A program made the position numbers and the translations under genes. A stretch of DNA of 64,000 nucleotides from Pantoea sp. GTDB lineage: Bacteria; Pseudomonadota; Gammaproteobacteria; Enterobacterales; Enterobacteriaceae. The notes under the pieces were generated by a model. The model worked only from the letters and a program-made list of their open reading frames with translations. It ran no database searches and was not told where the DNA came from. Below are positions 49,430 through 59,108 of the stretch, piece after piece. Where the stretch lies: contig NZ_JAPWKD010000015.1 of assembly GCF_028283705.1 (NCBI RefSeq), forward strand, positions 1 to 64,000, given 5' to 3'. Within the stretch, counting starts at the first letter, position 1; each line of letters opens with the position of its first letter.

Positions 49430-49678
49430 TTATTTCCTTCCCAGCAGGAAACCGACGACTATGCCGACACTGGCTGCCAGTGCTAATCCGGTCACCGGAT
49501 TTTCACGTACGCTTTTAATAACGCAATCAGCAGCATCCTGGGCCGCATAGCTGGCTTTTGCCGGATAACGTCGGGCTGCGCCTTTGAGCTGATGGCGGCG
49601 AGAACCAGTGACTTCGCCCACTTTCTCTTCTACTGCCCCTGCTGCTTCATTCAGTTTTGCTTCCGCTTTTCCAGTCAT
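49430..49678 (-). CDS. CsbD-like stress protein with a YqjD/ElaB-type membrane anchor
   Basis: This 82-residue protein starts at ATG 49678 after AGGGAG. The N-terminal half (GKAEAKLNEAAGAVEEKVGE) is typical of CsbD stress proteins. The C-terminal half ends in ENPVTGLALAASVGIVVGFL, the membrane anchor seen in DUF883 proteins YqjD and ElaB, which bind ribosomes in stationary phase. The combination suggests a general-stress, membrane-tethered protein. The longer upstream frame lacks support. Confidence 0.7.
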   Translation of the reverse strand: MTGKAEAKLNEAAGAVEEKVGEVTGSRRHQLKGAARRYPAKASYAAQDAADCVIKSVRENPVTGLALAASVGIVVGFLLGRK

Positions 49679-49830
49679 AAATGACTCCCTGATGGTTGTG
49701 AATCTCTCTTTCAGCGTAGTCAGGGAATACGTCACCAGCAACCGTGAGGAACAACGGGTTGTAACAGGGGTTTGCAGGAAAGCGGAATTCTGTCCAGGCT
49801 TGGTACAGGTAACCAGCGTCAGGAGGAGTG

Positions 49831-50037
49831 ATGAAACGTGACGTATTGAATGAGGACGATTATGACGAAGTTTGCCGGGTGATTGGTGATGCGGTGATTG
49901 TGCTGGCGGAATGCGGGCACGAAACCAAAAGAGAAGAAATCACTGACCTGCTGAAGCGAACCCGCCACCATCGCGCCCATGATGAGCGCGATGAGCAACG
50001 TATGCTGGAACATGCTATCCGGCTGGTCAAGCCATGA
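49831..50037 (+). CDS. Small helical protein, possibly AriR/YmgB-like
   Basis: This 68-residue acidic protein starts at ATG 49831 preceded by AGGAGG. The pattern (DEVCRVIGDAVIVLAECGHE, EEITDLLKR, RMLEHAIRLV) matches two amphipathic helices as in the YmgB/AriR and YcgZ connector proteins of biofilm and acid-stress control. The similarity is by pattern only. It is divergent from the CsbD-like gene. Confidence 0.55.
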   Translation: MKRDVLNEDDYDEVCRVIGDAVIVLAECGHETKREEITDLLKRTRHHRAHDERDEQRMLEHAIRLVKP

Positions 50038-50063
50038 TAAAAATACCGGACGTCCGGCCTGAT

Positions 50064-51071
50064 TTATTCCAGCAGCACACCCTGAATCAGGCTGGCTTTC
50101 ACCACCGTGACATCCTTAATGTCCAGAGCGTGCATATATCCTTCGACCAGCAGCAAATTGCTCACGTCGGTGGCGCGATAATCGCCAGTCAGTTCGCTAT
50201 CGCCTTTCCAGACCTGTTGCTTTGACGCCTGCTCAAGCGCTGCCAGATCGTATTGATTGCCTCTGATTTTCAGCTGATTCTTAATAGAAAAACCGTGCAC
50301 ACCCCCGATACCGATCACCCGACGGTTGCTGAGGTCCTGTTTAATTTGCGCCGGGACATCGTTGTGGGCATAAAACTCGACAAAACGCAGTACGGAAGGG
50401 CGCCAGGAGCCGATGGGATTCGGAGAGGTCGCGGAAGGCTGGTTTTTCAACACATCAACAATGAAATTTTTCAGCGTCACCGAAGCCAGCTTACCCTGAT
50501 ACACATCGGATACCGCTTTCCCCTGCTGTTCGCGCCAGGCTGTCATCTGCATTGAGCCGCCACCAATATCCCACACCAACAGATCTTCATCGCGGACTTT
50601 AGGGTCATTGAGGGCCGCTTTAGCGGAGCGGAAACCCAGCTCAGCTTCCTGCTGTTGGCTGATAATTTTCAGCTGCACGCCCGCCTGCTGATTGAAACGA
50701 TCAATCACCGCCTGGCCGTTACCGGCAGAACGAAAAACGGCAGTCGCAACGCCGCTGATACGTCGTGGATGATAGCGTTGCGCTTGCGTCACCAGCTGTT
50801 GTAAGGCATGCAATCCCTGCTGCTGGATCGCCTCATTCAGCTGATTGTTGCCGGAGTGGGCCAGGGCGTCGTTGAAACCAATCGGGCGCTGGTCCTCAAA
50901 TAATACTTTTCCCAGTTGATGTTGGCAGATATTGACTTCAGTGACGGCAATTTTGGTGGTGCCAGAACCCATATCGATACCGGCTCGCGTTTGCCAGCAA
51001 TCGTCGGCAAAGGCCAGAGACGGCAGGGTGATAACAAACAACAGCGATACAACACGCACAGCAAATCTCAT
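50064..51071 (-). CDS. Secreted Ppx/GppA-family phosphatase-like protein
   Basis: This 335-residue protein belongs to the exopolyphosphatase/guanosine-pentaphosphatase family but has a signal peptide (MRFAVRVVSLLFVITLPSLA), so it should act in the periplasm. ATG 51071 has AGGAG upstream. ASKHA motifs are present: GIDMGSGTTKIAV, GVATAVFRSAGNGQ, the catalytic-Glu region ISQQQEAELGF, and VWDIGGGSMQM. It lacks the large C-terminal domains of Ppx (about 510 residues). Substrate is unknown. A small lipoprotein gene precedes it by 53 bases on the same strand and may be co-transcribed. Confidence 0.82.
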   Translation of the reverse strand: MRFAVRVVSLLFVITLPSLAFADDCWQTRAGIDMGSGTTKIAVTEVNICQHQLGKVLFEDQRPIGFNDALAHSGNNQLNEAIQQQGLHALQQLVTQAQRYHPRRISGVATAVFRSAGNGQAVIDRFNQQAGVQLKIISQQQEAELGFRSAKAALNDPKVRDEDLLVWDIGGGSMQMTAWREQQGKAVSDVYQGKLASVTLKNFIVDVLKNQPSATSPNPIGSWRPSVLRFVEFYAHNDVPAQIKQDLSNRRVIGIGGVHGFSIKNQLKIRGNQYDLAALEQASKQQVWKGDSELTGDYRATDVSNLLLVEGYMHALDIKDVTVVKASLIQGVLLE

Positions 51072-51124
51072 AGTGACTCCTGTCAGAGAAAAGATAAAAG
51101 AAACGTTAACCTGCGACGCACGGC

Positions 51125-51454
51125 TTACGGGCATGTCCAGGTGATCATGGTGTTTTGATAGGGGTTGATTAGACGGAACTGTTTATCCGACAGTCGTTGG
51201 GCGTAATAGCCTTCGGGCGTCACTGCCGAGGGAACATACTGAAAACGGTCAGAGGAGTGCAATCTGCCGCTTTGCACGGTGACATCATCTTTGGTGACAG
51301 AAAACGCGTTAACCAGGTCAAAAATACGCGCTTCGGTGTTGCCCATCGCCTGGCCATAAATAGTGGCGACCTCGCCGGGACAATCCACGCCTTTTGGGGT
51401 GGAACTGCAGCCAGCCAGTAACAATAAGGTGAGAACTACGGTGATTCGCAACAT
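51125..51454 (-). CDS. Small lipoprotein of unknown function
   Basis: This 109-residue product starts at ATG 51454 (MLRITVVLTLLLLAGCSSTP) with a textbook lipobox LLAGC. The mature part has two more Cys (VDCPGE and the final TWTCP) that may form a disulfide. A beta-rich body (RFQYVPSAVTPEGYYAQRL) lies between them. I do not recognise the family. It lies upstream of the secreted Ppx/GppA-like gene, suggesting a shared envelope role. Confidence 0.65.
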   Translation of the reverse strand: MLRITVVLTLLLLAGCSSTPKGVDCPGEVATIYGQAMGNTEARIFDLVNAFSVTKDDVTVQSGRLHSSDRFQYVPSAVTPEGYYAQRLSDKQFRLINPYQNTMITWTCP

Positions 51455-51665
51455 GGTCCTGTTCCTGATTCGATCCCTGGTTTGCCGTGGCAGCAAAGTC
51501 TGCACCATGACCACGATATGCTGATCATAGCAGGTCTGGTGCCGCTTCCCATTTGCTATTTGTGTAATCGTTAAGCGAGGGGAATGTTAAAGGGTGACTT
51601 TGCTAGCAGATAAACGGTATTCTTGCCAACATTGCGCATCAGCTTAGCAGAACAAGGGAAAAGTA

Positions 51666-51848
51666 ATGAAAGAAGAAGAAGCCAGTCTAATGATTCTTCA
51701 GCACGCCATTGATAAACTCGAAGCCGATCAAAAACAGCAGGTCATGAACTGTGTTTCGGCGCTGCGTGAGGTGATGCAGCAATTCAATCCTGATGACGCC
51801 GGTCTGGCGCTGATGTTAGTGGCGGCTGAGGTTGCCGCCGAAGAGTAG
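51666..51848 (+). CDS. Small acidic helical protein of unknown function
   Basis: A 60-residue protein starts at ATG 51666 after AAGGGA. It is predicted all-helical and acidic (MKEEEASLMILQHAIDKLEA, ending LVAAEVAAEE) with no membrane segment. The family is not recognised. The ribosome binding site and the clean 5' gap support a real gene. Confidence 0.5.
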   Translation: MKEEEASLMILQHAIDKLEADQKQQVMNCVSALREVMQQFNPDDAGLALMLVAAEVAAEE

Positions 51849-51889
51849 GGCCAGCAGCGCGCCGTCAGGTCCACACGGCGCGAGTTTCT

Positions 51890-52246
51890 TCACTGATTCA
51901 TTTCTCCCACCAGCCAGCGGTGGATCACCCGCACGATATAATGCTGCTGCTCCATGGAAAGTGGCTGGTGTGCGGCAATACCGTGCCATTTCGCCAGGCA
52001 GCCCCGACAACAGGTTGCGGTCGCATGTTGGGCGATAAACACCGGGTGACCGCGCATCGGTGTTTGTTTGCCATCGTTGTGCGGTTCGGCTTCCGCCAGA
52101 CGACGCGCGATAAAATCCGTAGCGTGCTGGTCGATGATATCCGGTCCCTTATCCAGACAATATTGACGTTCTTTCGCTCCCAGATGGAAGCGACGGCGAA
52201 AGGGTGATTGCGCCAGGCGGGCAAACAGCGCGTTTTCATCTCTCAT
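51890..52246 (-). CDS. DUF4186-family protein
   Basis: This 118-residue protein starts at ATG 52246, preceded by GGAGG. The conserved core FHLGAKERQYCLDKGPDII, then DGKQTPMRGHPVFIAQHAT, then CCRGCLAKWHGI, is characteristic of DUF4186. The clustered Cys and His (HATATCCRGC) suggest metal binding. No signal peptide is present. Function unknown. Confidence 0.75.
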   Translation of the reverse strand: MRDENALFARLAQSPFRRRFHLGAKERQYCLDKGPDIIDQHATDFIARRLAEAEPHNDGKQTPMRGHPVFIAQHATATCCRGCLAKWHGIAAHQPLSMEQQHYIVRVIHRWLVGEMNQ

Positions 52247-52345
52247 AATATCCTCCGGTCGCAATAATAACGCATTATCGGGTTTTATACTGTGTAAAAT
52301 CACAGGGATCAGGCATTTCTGCTCCCGACCGGAGGTACCCTTTAT

Positions 52346-53203
52346 TTAAGTACTGGAAGGTCTTGCTGCCAAAATTGAAACGCAGGTAACTTTTTGTGGC
52401 GTACCCGTTATATAGTATTCAGCAAACTCATGCTGTGTTGGCGTATCGTCAGGGAAGAGAATAATAACATCTTCATCAGATACGTTGTTCCTGTTGCAAT
52501 ATGCTTCGACGATATTGCAGGCAATTGGCATTTTATATGATCCATATTTGTCAATATAAACAGCATCCTGGTAATGAACATCGATGTTTTTATTATCTAC
52601 ACGATCTGTTAAAGCGTAAGTGAATTGTGGAAATCTTCCCTGTGTTTTTTCTGGAACAGGTTCAAAAAATGTTTCCTTTGATAAGGCATCAGAGAGACCA
52701 TATTTGGCTAAAAATTCCGGGATATCACAGGCATTTTCGGGTGCGCCAAGTCGGCAGGAAATGACACAGCGAAAGACCGCTCTTTCATTGACTTCCCTGA
52801 AACGGTTAATGACAAGCTGCTGTTTGTTTTCATCGGGTGTGCCAACCAGCACCTGACCACCATCAGAGGAGCGTTGCTTTAATGTATTATCATGATCCCA
52901 GCAGATAAAAAATAGAGGTGGATTTTTCCCTTCTTTCTTACGTTCTGTAATGATGTCATTCATGGTTTTATCTACGGCATCAAGCGTGGCCATCAGGTGC
53001 GCTTCTTTTACGGGTTCGGCATGGATATGAACGCCATCAATTTCGTCATTGTTGGCATTATATTTTGTATAACTTTCCATGTTGATCTGGTCATTATTGC
53101 TGACTTTTTTGCAACCCAGCAGGCCACTAAAACATTTTGCTTTGGGTGATTCATCACGGTGAGTGCGATAGAATTCGCCACGGGATATATTGAAGTCGTT
53201 CAT
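52346..53203 (-). CDS. HAD-signature protein of unknown function, possible secreted effector
   Basis: This 285-residue protein starts at ATG 53203 (MNDFNISRGEFYRTHRDESP) after GAGGA. A polar N-terminal region of about 90 residues, without a signal peptide, precedes a domain with HAD-phosphatase motifs: I as FFICWDHDNTL (DxDxT), II as FRCVISC, and IV as VIILFPDDTPTQ (acidic pair). The N-terminal polarity and AT-rich coding are compatible with a type III-type effector or a transferred gene, but no secretion gene is nearby. I do not recognise a named family. Confidence 0.6.
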   Translation of the reverse strand: MNDFNISRGEFYRTHRDESPKAKCFSGLLGCKKVSNNDQINMESYTKYNANNDEIDGVHIHAEPVKEAHLMATLDAVDKTMNDIITERKKEGKNPPLFFICWDHDNTLKQRSSDGGQVLVGTPDENKQQLVINRFREVNERAVFRCVISCRLGAPENACDIPEFLAKYGLSDALSKETFFEPVPEKTQGRFPQFTYALTDRVDNKNIDVHYQDAVYIDKYGSYKMPIACNIVEAYCNRNNVSDEDVIILFPDDTPTQHEFAEYYITGTPQKVTCVSILAARPSST

Positions 53204-53431
53204 GTTATTCCTCATTTGCCATTAAATTAGGATGTGTTGCCCTGACGATTCTAGAATGACCAGATAAAGCGGCTTCATGATTATTTCGTGAGTTTTCCCG
53301 GACAGGGTTTTCCATATGATCGTCGGATTTCCGGCAGAGAAAAAAGCGGTTGGGGTCACATTAATCCTTATCCTGGTTCGATCGTCCTCCGGCTGTGCTA
53401 AACCTGATGATGAGTCCAAAAGGAGGATGAG

Positions 53432-53656
53432 ATGAAAAAGACACTGTTTCTGATTGGTACTTTTAGTCTGGGTCTGCTGCTGGCAGGCTGCGCTTCTGAT
53501 CATGTTATGCATACCAATGATGGTCAAACCATTGTCACCGAGGGCAAACCAGTGGTGGATAAGGACACTGGCATGATTACTTACAAAGATATCTACGGCA
53601 AAGAACAGCAGATAAATCAAAGTCAGATCAAAGACATGTCTTCTGTCGATCAATGA
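53432..53656 (+). CDS. YgdI/YgdR-family lipoprotein
   Basis: This 74-residue lipoprotein has the signal MKKTLFLIGTFSLGLLLAGC with lipobox LLAGC and a mature SH3-like beta domain (HVMHTNDGQTIVTEGKPVVD ... TYKDIYGKEQQINQSQI) typical of YgdI/YgdR. It starts after AGGAGGATGAG. The family is widespread in enterobacteria and its function is unknown. A GC-rich hairpin follows. Confidence 0.85.
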   Translation: MKKTLFLIGTFSLGLLLAGCASDHVMHTNDGQTIVTEGKPVVDKDTGMITYKDIYGKEQQINQSQIKDMSSVDQ

Positions 53657-53678
53657 TTTAGTCGTGCGATAGCGTTGC

Positions 53679-53697
53679 GGCCCGCATCTGGCGGGCC
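53679..53697 (+). terminator. Hairpin after the YgdI/YgdR-type gene
   Basis: GGCCCGC and GCGGGCC pair around ATCTG. A weak AT-rich tail follows. Confidence 0.6.
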
Positions 53698-53779
53698 ATT
53701 TAGCGCCACAACGCAGTATTCTGTGATACTCTCCGTAAAACCCCAATGAAATCATCATCTAACCTCAGCGGAGAATCCA

Positions 53780-54163
53780 ATGAAGGCGATAGCTATTGTC
53801 GTTGGTCTGCTGGCGTGCCAGGTCGCGCCAGCCTGGAGTGAAAGCGAATTCCAGATCACCTGTCCCGGACGCCCGACCATGACAGTCTCGCGTGCCGAAT
53901 ATGGCCTCAGCATGTTGATGTGGCCGACACACCATTTCCAGATTGCGGCTGGTCAGCAACGTACCCATTTGCAGGATGGTGATAAGGTGGCAATCACTCG
54001 CTTCCGCAATGGCGATCAGTTGATCGTCAATAAAAACAACGGCGACACCTTTTTCGTTTACGCCGACAGCGATAAGCTGTTGCCCTGCGATCGCACTGAA
54101 AAACGCGATATTGATATCCTCTCGCTGGAGCGTTACGGCGATAACCAGCATCCACCTTCATAA
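53780..54163 (+). CDS. Secreted protein of unknown function
   Basis: This 127-residue product begins with a signal peptide (MKAIAIVVGLLACQVAPAWS) and has a mature beta-rich domain with two Cys (QITCPGRP and LLPCDRTE) that could pair. The core includes HFQIAAGQQRTHLQDGDKVA. I do not recognise the family. Its stop overlaps the region before the GNAT gene, so the two may be co-transcribed. Confidence 0.6.
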   Translation: MKAIAIVVGLLACQVAPAWSESEFQITCPGRPTMTVSRAEYGLSMLMWPTHHFQIAAGQQRTHLQDGDKVAITRFRNGDQLIVNKNNGDTFFVYADSDKLLPCDRTEKRDIDILSLERYGDNQHPPS

Positions 54164-54189
54164 TGAACTGCCGCCACAAGGAGCCGCCA

Positions 54190-54603
54190 ATGCAACTCAA
54201 GGTTACGGAAAAGGTGACACATCAGGATCTTGATGAAGTTCGACTGGGGCTAACTGCGTTTAACAGCCGCTTTATCAATATTGATGAATTGAAATCGATT
54301 GGCGTGTTTGTCACCGATGATGAGGGTAAAAAACTGGCCGGGCTGACAGGCTCCACTGCTGGCAACTGGTTGCGCATTGATATGTTGTGGGTGAGTGATG
54401 CCCTGCGTGGTCAGGGTGTGGGCAGTAAATTGATGCAGGCGGCGGAAGAAGAAGCGCGTGCGCGTGGCTGCCGTTATGCCCAGGTGGATACCGCCAGCTT
54501 CCAGGCCCGGCCTTTTTACGAAAAACTGGGTTATACGCTGCGTTTTAGCCTGGATAATTATCCGCGCCACCATCAGCGCCATTACCTGAGCAAAACCCTC
54601 TGA
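54190..54603 (+). CDS. GNAT-family N-acetyltransferase
   Basis: This 137-residue acetyltransferase starts at ATG 54190 (MQLKVTEKVTHQDLDEVRLG) after AAGGAG. The acetyl-CoA loop RGQGVGSKLMQAAEEEARAR (motif A, R/Q-x-x-G-x-G) and motif B (ARPFYEKLGYTLRFSL) are intact. The substrate is unknown. It is convergent with the MBL-fold gene. Confidence 0.85.
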   Translation: MQLKVTEKVTHQDLDEVRLGLTAFNSRFINIDELKSIGVFVTDDEGKKLAGLTGSTAGNWLRIDMLWVSDALRGQGVGSKLMQAAEEEARARGCRYAQVDTASFQARPFYEKLGYTLRFSLDNYPRHHQRHYLSKTL

Positions 54604-55266
54604 TTAACCTGGCGGCTGCTGGCGTAAATCCAGCGGCGCCTGTTCCGCTTCATCAATGGCCGCCAGCCAGCTTTGCAGCGTCATTTTCTGCCATGCCAGA
54701 TGACCCCGCGTGGTGCTCATCAACACCACGTCCGGGCGCAATGAACGATACAGATCGAGTGACTGGAGCAGCTCAGCCGGATTGCTCTCCGGCACCAGTA
54801 CGCTAATCCAGCGGTTATGTTCACGCGTCAGGGTATCCCCCACAAACAAATAGGTACGCCCATACGGAGAGTGGTAGAGATAACTACTGCTGCCGGGGGT
54901 GTGGCCAGGGGTGGGTAACAGATGAAAATCGCCGAAATGCGCTTCCTGCTGGCTGAAGGTGTCATCCGGTTCTATCACTCGGCTGACGGGCCCAAGCGCA
55001 CGGTTGTGACAATATAGCGCGCTATTAAAACGCTGCTGAATCACCAGCGCACCCGGCGCGGCCTCATGCCAGTGGGTGAGATAATGACGAATGACACCGC
55101 CAGTATCGGCCAGCACTTCGTGATCGAGCGGGTTTTCAACCCGGCCAATCAGCAGGTTGCCGCGCGGATGGCGCAGCATAAACCCATGCATCATCAGATC
55201 ACTTTCCGCCTCTTCGGCGGGAAATTCAGGTGTGGAGATCCACAAATCGTCGTATAGCGGCTTCAT
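54604..55266 (-). CDS. MBL-fold protein with an altered metal site
   Basis: This 220-residue metallo-beta-lactamase-fold protein retains late motifs (LPTPGHTPGSSSYLY and YLFVGDTLTREH). The usual HxHxDH motif is replaced by YLTHWHEAAPG, lacking the Asp and the final His. It may bind one metal or none, so classic hydrolase activity is uncertain. No signal peptide. The gene lies between the GNAT gene and ldcA. Confidence 0.7.
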   Translation of the reverse strand: MKPLYDDLWISTPEFPAEEAESDLMMHGFMLRHPRGNLLIGRVENPLDHEVLADTGGVIRHYLTHWHEAAPGALVIQQRFNSALYCHNRALGPVSRVIEPDDTFSQQEAHFGDFHLLPTPGHTPGSSSYLYHSPYGRTYLFVGDTLTREHNRWISVLVPESNPAELLQSLDLYRSLRPDVVLMSTTRGHLAWQKMTLQSWLAAIDEAEQAPLDLRQQPPG

Positions 55267-55290
55267 TGTCGGTCTCCTGCGGCAATGCCG

Positions 55291-56214
55291 TTAGCGCAAT
55301 GTCGGGTGGCCGGTAAAGGCGAACTGAGCTTCTCCGTTACGAATCTGCAAACTGGCGCTGGCACCAAGGGGGAGCGTGACGGTGTCGGCTGCATGACCAA
55401 AAGCCAAATCGCTGATCACCGGTAGCTGATACTCATCCCGGATACGCTGCCAGACGGTGGCAAAATCAAAGCCGTTGTCGTAGTCAGAAAGGGAGGTGCT
55501 GGTGAAGCTGCCGGTAACGATCGCCTTTTGCCGCGCCAGGATGCCGCTTTGATGTAGCTGAATCAGCATGCGTTCAATGCGGAAAGGATGTTCATTCACA
55601 TCCTCGATCACCAGAATGCCATCTTCAATCTGCGGCAACCAGGGCGTGCCAATCAGCGAGCAAATCATCGCCAGATTGCCGCCCCATAAAGTTCCCTGCC
55701 AGCGTCCTTCATCTGGGCTGCTGCTACGCCAGTTAAGATTGACTGTAGGTGATGTCAGCGCCTGCCAAAAGTGGCTAACGGTAAAATCAGATAATGCCTC
55801 GGCGCCAAAATTGCCTGCCAGCATCGGTCCGCTGAAAGTGATGAGCCCGGTCTGCGCCAGCAACGCCAGCTGAATGGCAGTGAAATCGCTGTGACCACAC
55901 AAGGCAACCGGCTGGTTCAGCAACTGGCGCTGTAAACCCACGTAGTCAAGGTTATCCAGCAGCCGTGACGCGCCATAACCGCCGCGTACCGCCAGCACAA
56001 TGTCCGGCAACGGGCTGAGTGAGGCCAGCTGATTGACGTCGTCCAGCCGTTGTTGGTCATCACCGGCAAAACGCTGAAAACGGCGTGCAATGACGGTTTG
56101 ATTTTCAAGATGATGCCCCTCAGCCTGCAAACGCGTCACTGCGCGCTGGGCGGCATCCTGATTGTGGCAGTAACCGGAAGGGGCGATCAGACGTATCGAA
56201 CGGGGGGCAACCAT
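55291..56214 (-). CDS. ldcA: Muramoyltetrapeptide (L,D-) carboxypeptidase
   Basis: LdcA removes the terminal D-Ala from cytoplasmic tetrapeptides during murein recycling. The start at ATG 56214 (MVAPRSIRLIAPSGYCHNQD) has GAGAG upstream and gives 307 residues, similar to E. coli (304). The catalytic triad is visible: Ser in CGHSDFTAIQ, Glu in VIEDVNEHPFRIERM and His in LAFGHAADTVTLPLG. It is divergent from emtA, as in E. coli. Confidence 0.94.
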   Translation of the reverse strand: MVAPRSIRLIAPSGYCHNQDAAQRAVTRLQAEGHHLENQTVIARRFQRFAGDDQQRLDDVNQLASLSPLPDIVLAVRGGYGASRLLDNLDYVGLQRQLLNQPVALCGHSDFTAIQLALLAQTGLITFSGPMLAGNFGAEALSDFTVSHFWQALTSPTVNLNWRSSSPDEGRWQGTLWGGNLAMICSLIGTPWLPQIEDGILVIEDVNEHPFRIERMLIQLHQSGILARQKAIVTGSFTSTSLSDYDNGFDFATVWQRIRDEYQLPVISDLAFGHAADTVTLPLGASASLQIRNGEAQFAFTGHPTLR

Positions 56215-56378
56215 AACTCTCATCCTGCTGTGGGCTGGCTTGCCGATGATGACGAAATGCGTTACGGAAGTCACGATCTGGCAAGGTTTTTTACGTATTT
56301 AGGACAAACGGCAATTTTACCTGGTCGTAAGCCAGGTATGATAGCTTGCGCCGAATCTATTGCGGAATACAAAATTCA

Positions 56379-57008
56379 GTGAAAATCCGACTACTTATGC
56401 TCTCTGCGCTGTTGCTGGCGGGATGTGCCAGCGAACCGCAAACCGTTGTGACTCCAGAGAAAAATACACCTTTAACCCAGGCACCACCGTCGAAAATCAA
56501 TGACGCATGGTCCATGTTTACTGAAGATGCCGCCAGTCATTATGGTGTTGATGAGAAGTTAATCAGCGCCATTATTAGTGTCGAGTCGGGGGGCAACCCC
56601 ACCGTGACCAGCCGCTCCAATGCGGTTGGGCTGATGCAGATTAAAGCCTCCACAGCGGGCCGTGCGGTGTATCGCGCCCAGGGACGTCGTGGTCAGCCAA
56701 GCTCCTCTGAACTCCGCGATCCCGCAAAAAATATTGATATCGGCACCGCCTATATCCGTATCCTGCAGGAATCAGAATTAGCAGGCATCCGTAATCCGCT
56801 AACATTGCGTTACGCCACCATTGTCTCCTATGCCAACGGGGCAGGGGCGTTGTTGCGCACCTTCTCGCGTGACCGTGACCGCGCCATTGCGATGATCAAT
56901 GCCATGAGTCCGGACGAGTTTTATCAGCATGTGCAGAACAAACATCCGGCGGCCCAGGCACCGCGTTACTTGTGGAAAGTCACCACAGCGTATCGCACCA
57001 TCGGTTAA
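56379..57008 (+). CDS. emtA: Endo-type membrane-bound lytic murein transglycosylase A
   Basis: EmtA (MltE) is an outer-membrane lipoprotein that cuts inside glycan strands. I start at GTG 56379 (VKIRLLMLSALLLAGCAS), giving 209 residues with lipobox LLAGC; the upstream ATG is not needed. The SLT-type catalytic Glu is in ISVESGGNP, followed by SNAVGLMQIKASTAGR and SYANGAGALLRTF. E. coli EmtA has 203 residues. It is paired divergently with ldcA. Confidence 0.93.
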   Translation: MKIRLLMLSALLLAGCASEPQTVVTPEKNTPLTQAPPSKINDAWSMFTEDAASHYGVDEKLISAIISVESGGNPTVTSRSNAVGLMQIKASTAGRAVYRAQGRRGQPSSSELRDPAKNIDIGTAYIRILQESELAGIRNPLTLRYATIVSYANGAGALLRTFSRDRDRAIAMINAMSPDEFYQHVQNKHPAAQAPRYLWKVTTAYRTIG

Positions 57009-57018
57009 CGTCTGACGA

Positions 57019-57969
57019 TTATCCTTCCAGCAGAAGTCTGGCGGTGGGATAATCGACAATCAGCACATTCACGTAGCCGCCGCGTAATGCGCCGCGAATC
57101 GCCTGGGCTTTTTCCTTACCACCGGCCAGCGCCACCACTTGCGGGCAACTTTTGACCTGCGCCAGTTCCATCCCAATCACCGGATCTTCTGCCGTGCTCA
57201 GCACCGGTTTCCCCTCGGCATCAAAGTAATGCAGGCATATATCGCCCACCGCACCGCGTTGCGCCAGGGTGCGCAACATCTCTTCGTCGTAATAGTTGCC
57301 GGAATTACGCAGCAGCGCCGAGGGTTCGAGATCGCCAATGCCGACAATCGCCAGGTCCACCTGCTCAAATTTCTCCAGTACCACCGCAACATCAGGGTTA
57401 ACCGACAAGCGCTGGCGATCCTGCACTGAATGTTCAATCGACTGAGACGGCAGCAGCCATGCCGGACAATTCAACAGCGCCGCCAGATTCTGTGTCAGGA
57501 TAGTGGCCTGCACATTGCCGTTGGTCCCCACACCGCCCAGCAGCTGGATCACGCCGCGACAAGGGGCATTAAGCGGATGCAGCGCATCCACCATGGCGCG
57601 GATGGTGCCGCTCCAGGAGGAGATGCCGATCAACTCATCGGCGCGTAAACGGGTTTCCAGATAATGTGCCGCCGCCGAGCCAATGGATTGCTTAATTTGC
57701 AGGGCGGATGCCTGCTCCGGCACATCCACCACAATTGCCTGCGGCAGCTGGTAAGCCTGCTCAATGGCTTTCTCCAGCTCGGGAAACACGTTGGCCGGGG
57801 GTACCACACTGATTTTAACAACACCTTCTTTCACACTGCGGTTGAGGATGCGTGAGACAAAGGATTGCGACAGTTTCAGCAGCTGCGCGATGTCCGATTG
57901 CTTCATCCCCTCAAGGTAATACAGGGTGGCAATTTTCACCATCAGCCGTTGTTCGTCCTGTTTTGCCAT
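57019..57969 (-). CDS. SorC-family sugar-binding transcriptional regulator
   Basis: This 316-residue regulator has an N-terminal helix-turn-helix (IATLYYLEGMKQSDIAQLLK, then SQSFVSRILNRSVKEGVV) and the C-terminal SorC phosphosugar-binding domain (GVGTNGNVQATILTQNLAAL; VVALAGGKEKAQAIRGALRG). It is divergent from the ABC-importer operon. A palindrome upstream of that operon recurs before the transketolase genes and is the likely operator. Inducer probably a phosphorylated intermediate of the pathway. Confidence 0.9.
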   Translation of the reverse strand: MAKQDEQRLMVKIATLYYLEGMKQSDIAQLLKLSQSFVSRILNRSVKEGVVKISVVPPANVFPELEKAIEQAYQLPQAIVVDVPEQASALQIKQSIGSAAAHYLETRLRADELIGISSWSGTIRAMVDALHPLNAPCRGVIQLLGGVGTNGNVQATILTQNLAALLNCPAWLLPSQSIEHSVQDRQRLSVNPDVAVVLEKFEQVDLAIVGIGDLEPSALLRNSGNYYDEEMLRTLAQRGAVGDICLHYFDAEGKPVLSTAEDPVIGMELAQVKSCPQVVALAGGKEKAQAIRGALRGGYVNVLIVDYPTARLLLEG

Positions 57970-58024
57970 GGTTTTTTCCCTCTTCAGATCTGCCTGGTAT
58001 TGTTAATCACCCGCTGAGAAATAA

Positions 58025-59095
<1,071 letters not shown>

Positions 59096-59108
59096 CGCGG
59101 AGGTCGGC

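Noticed and set aside
53222..53758. 178-codon minus-strand open frame over the YgdI/YgdR-type lipoprotein gene
   Set aside because: The plus-strand lipoprotein has a clear signal, lipobox and ribosome binding site; the antisense frame shows no family features.
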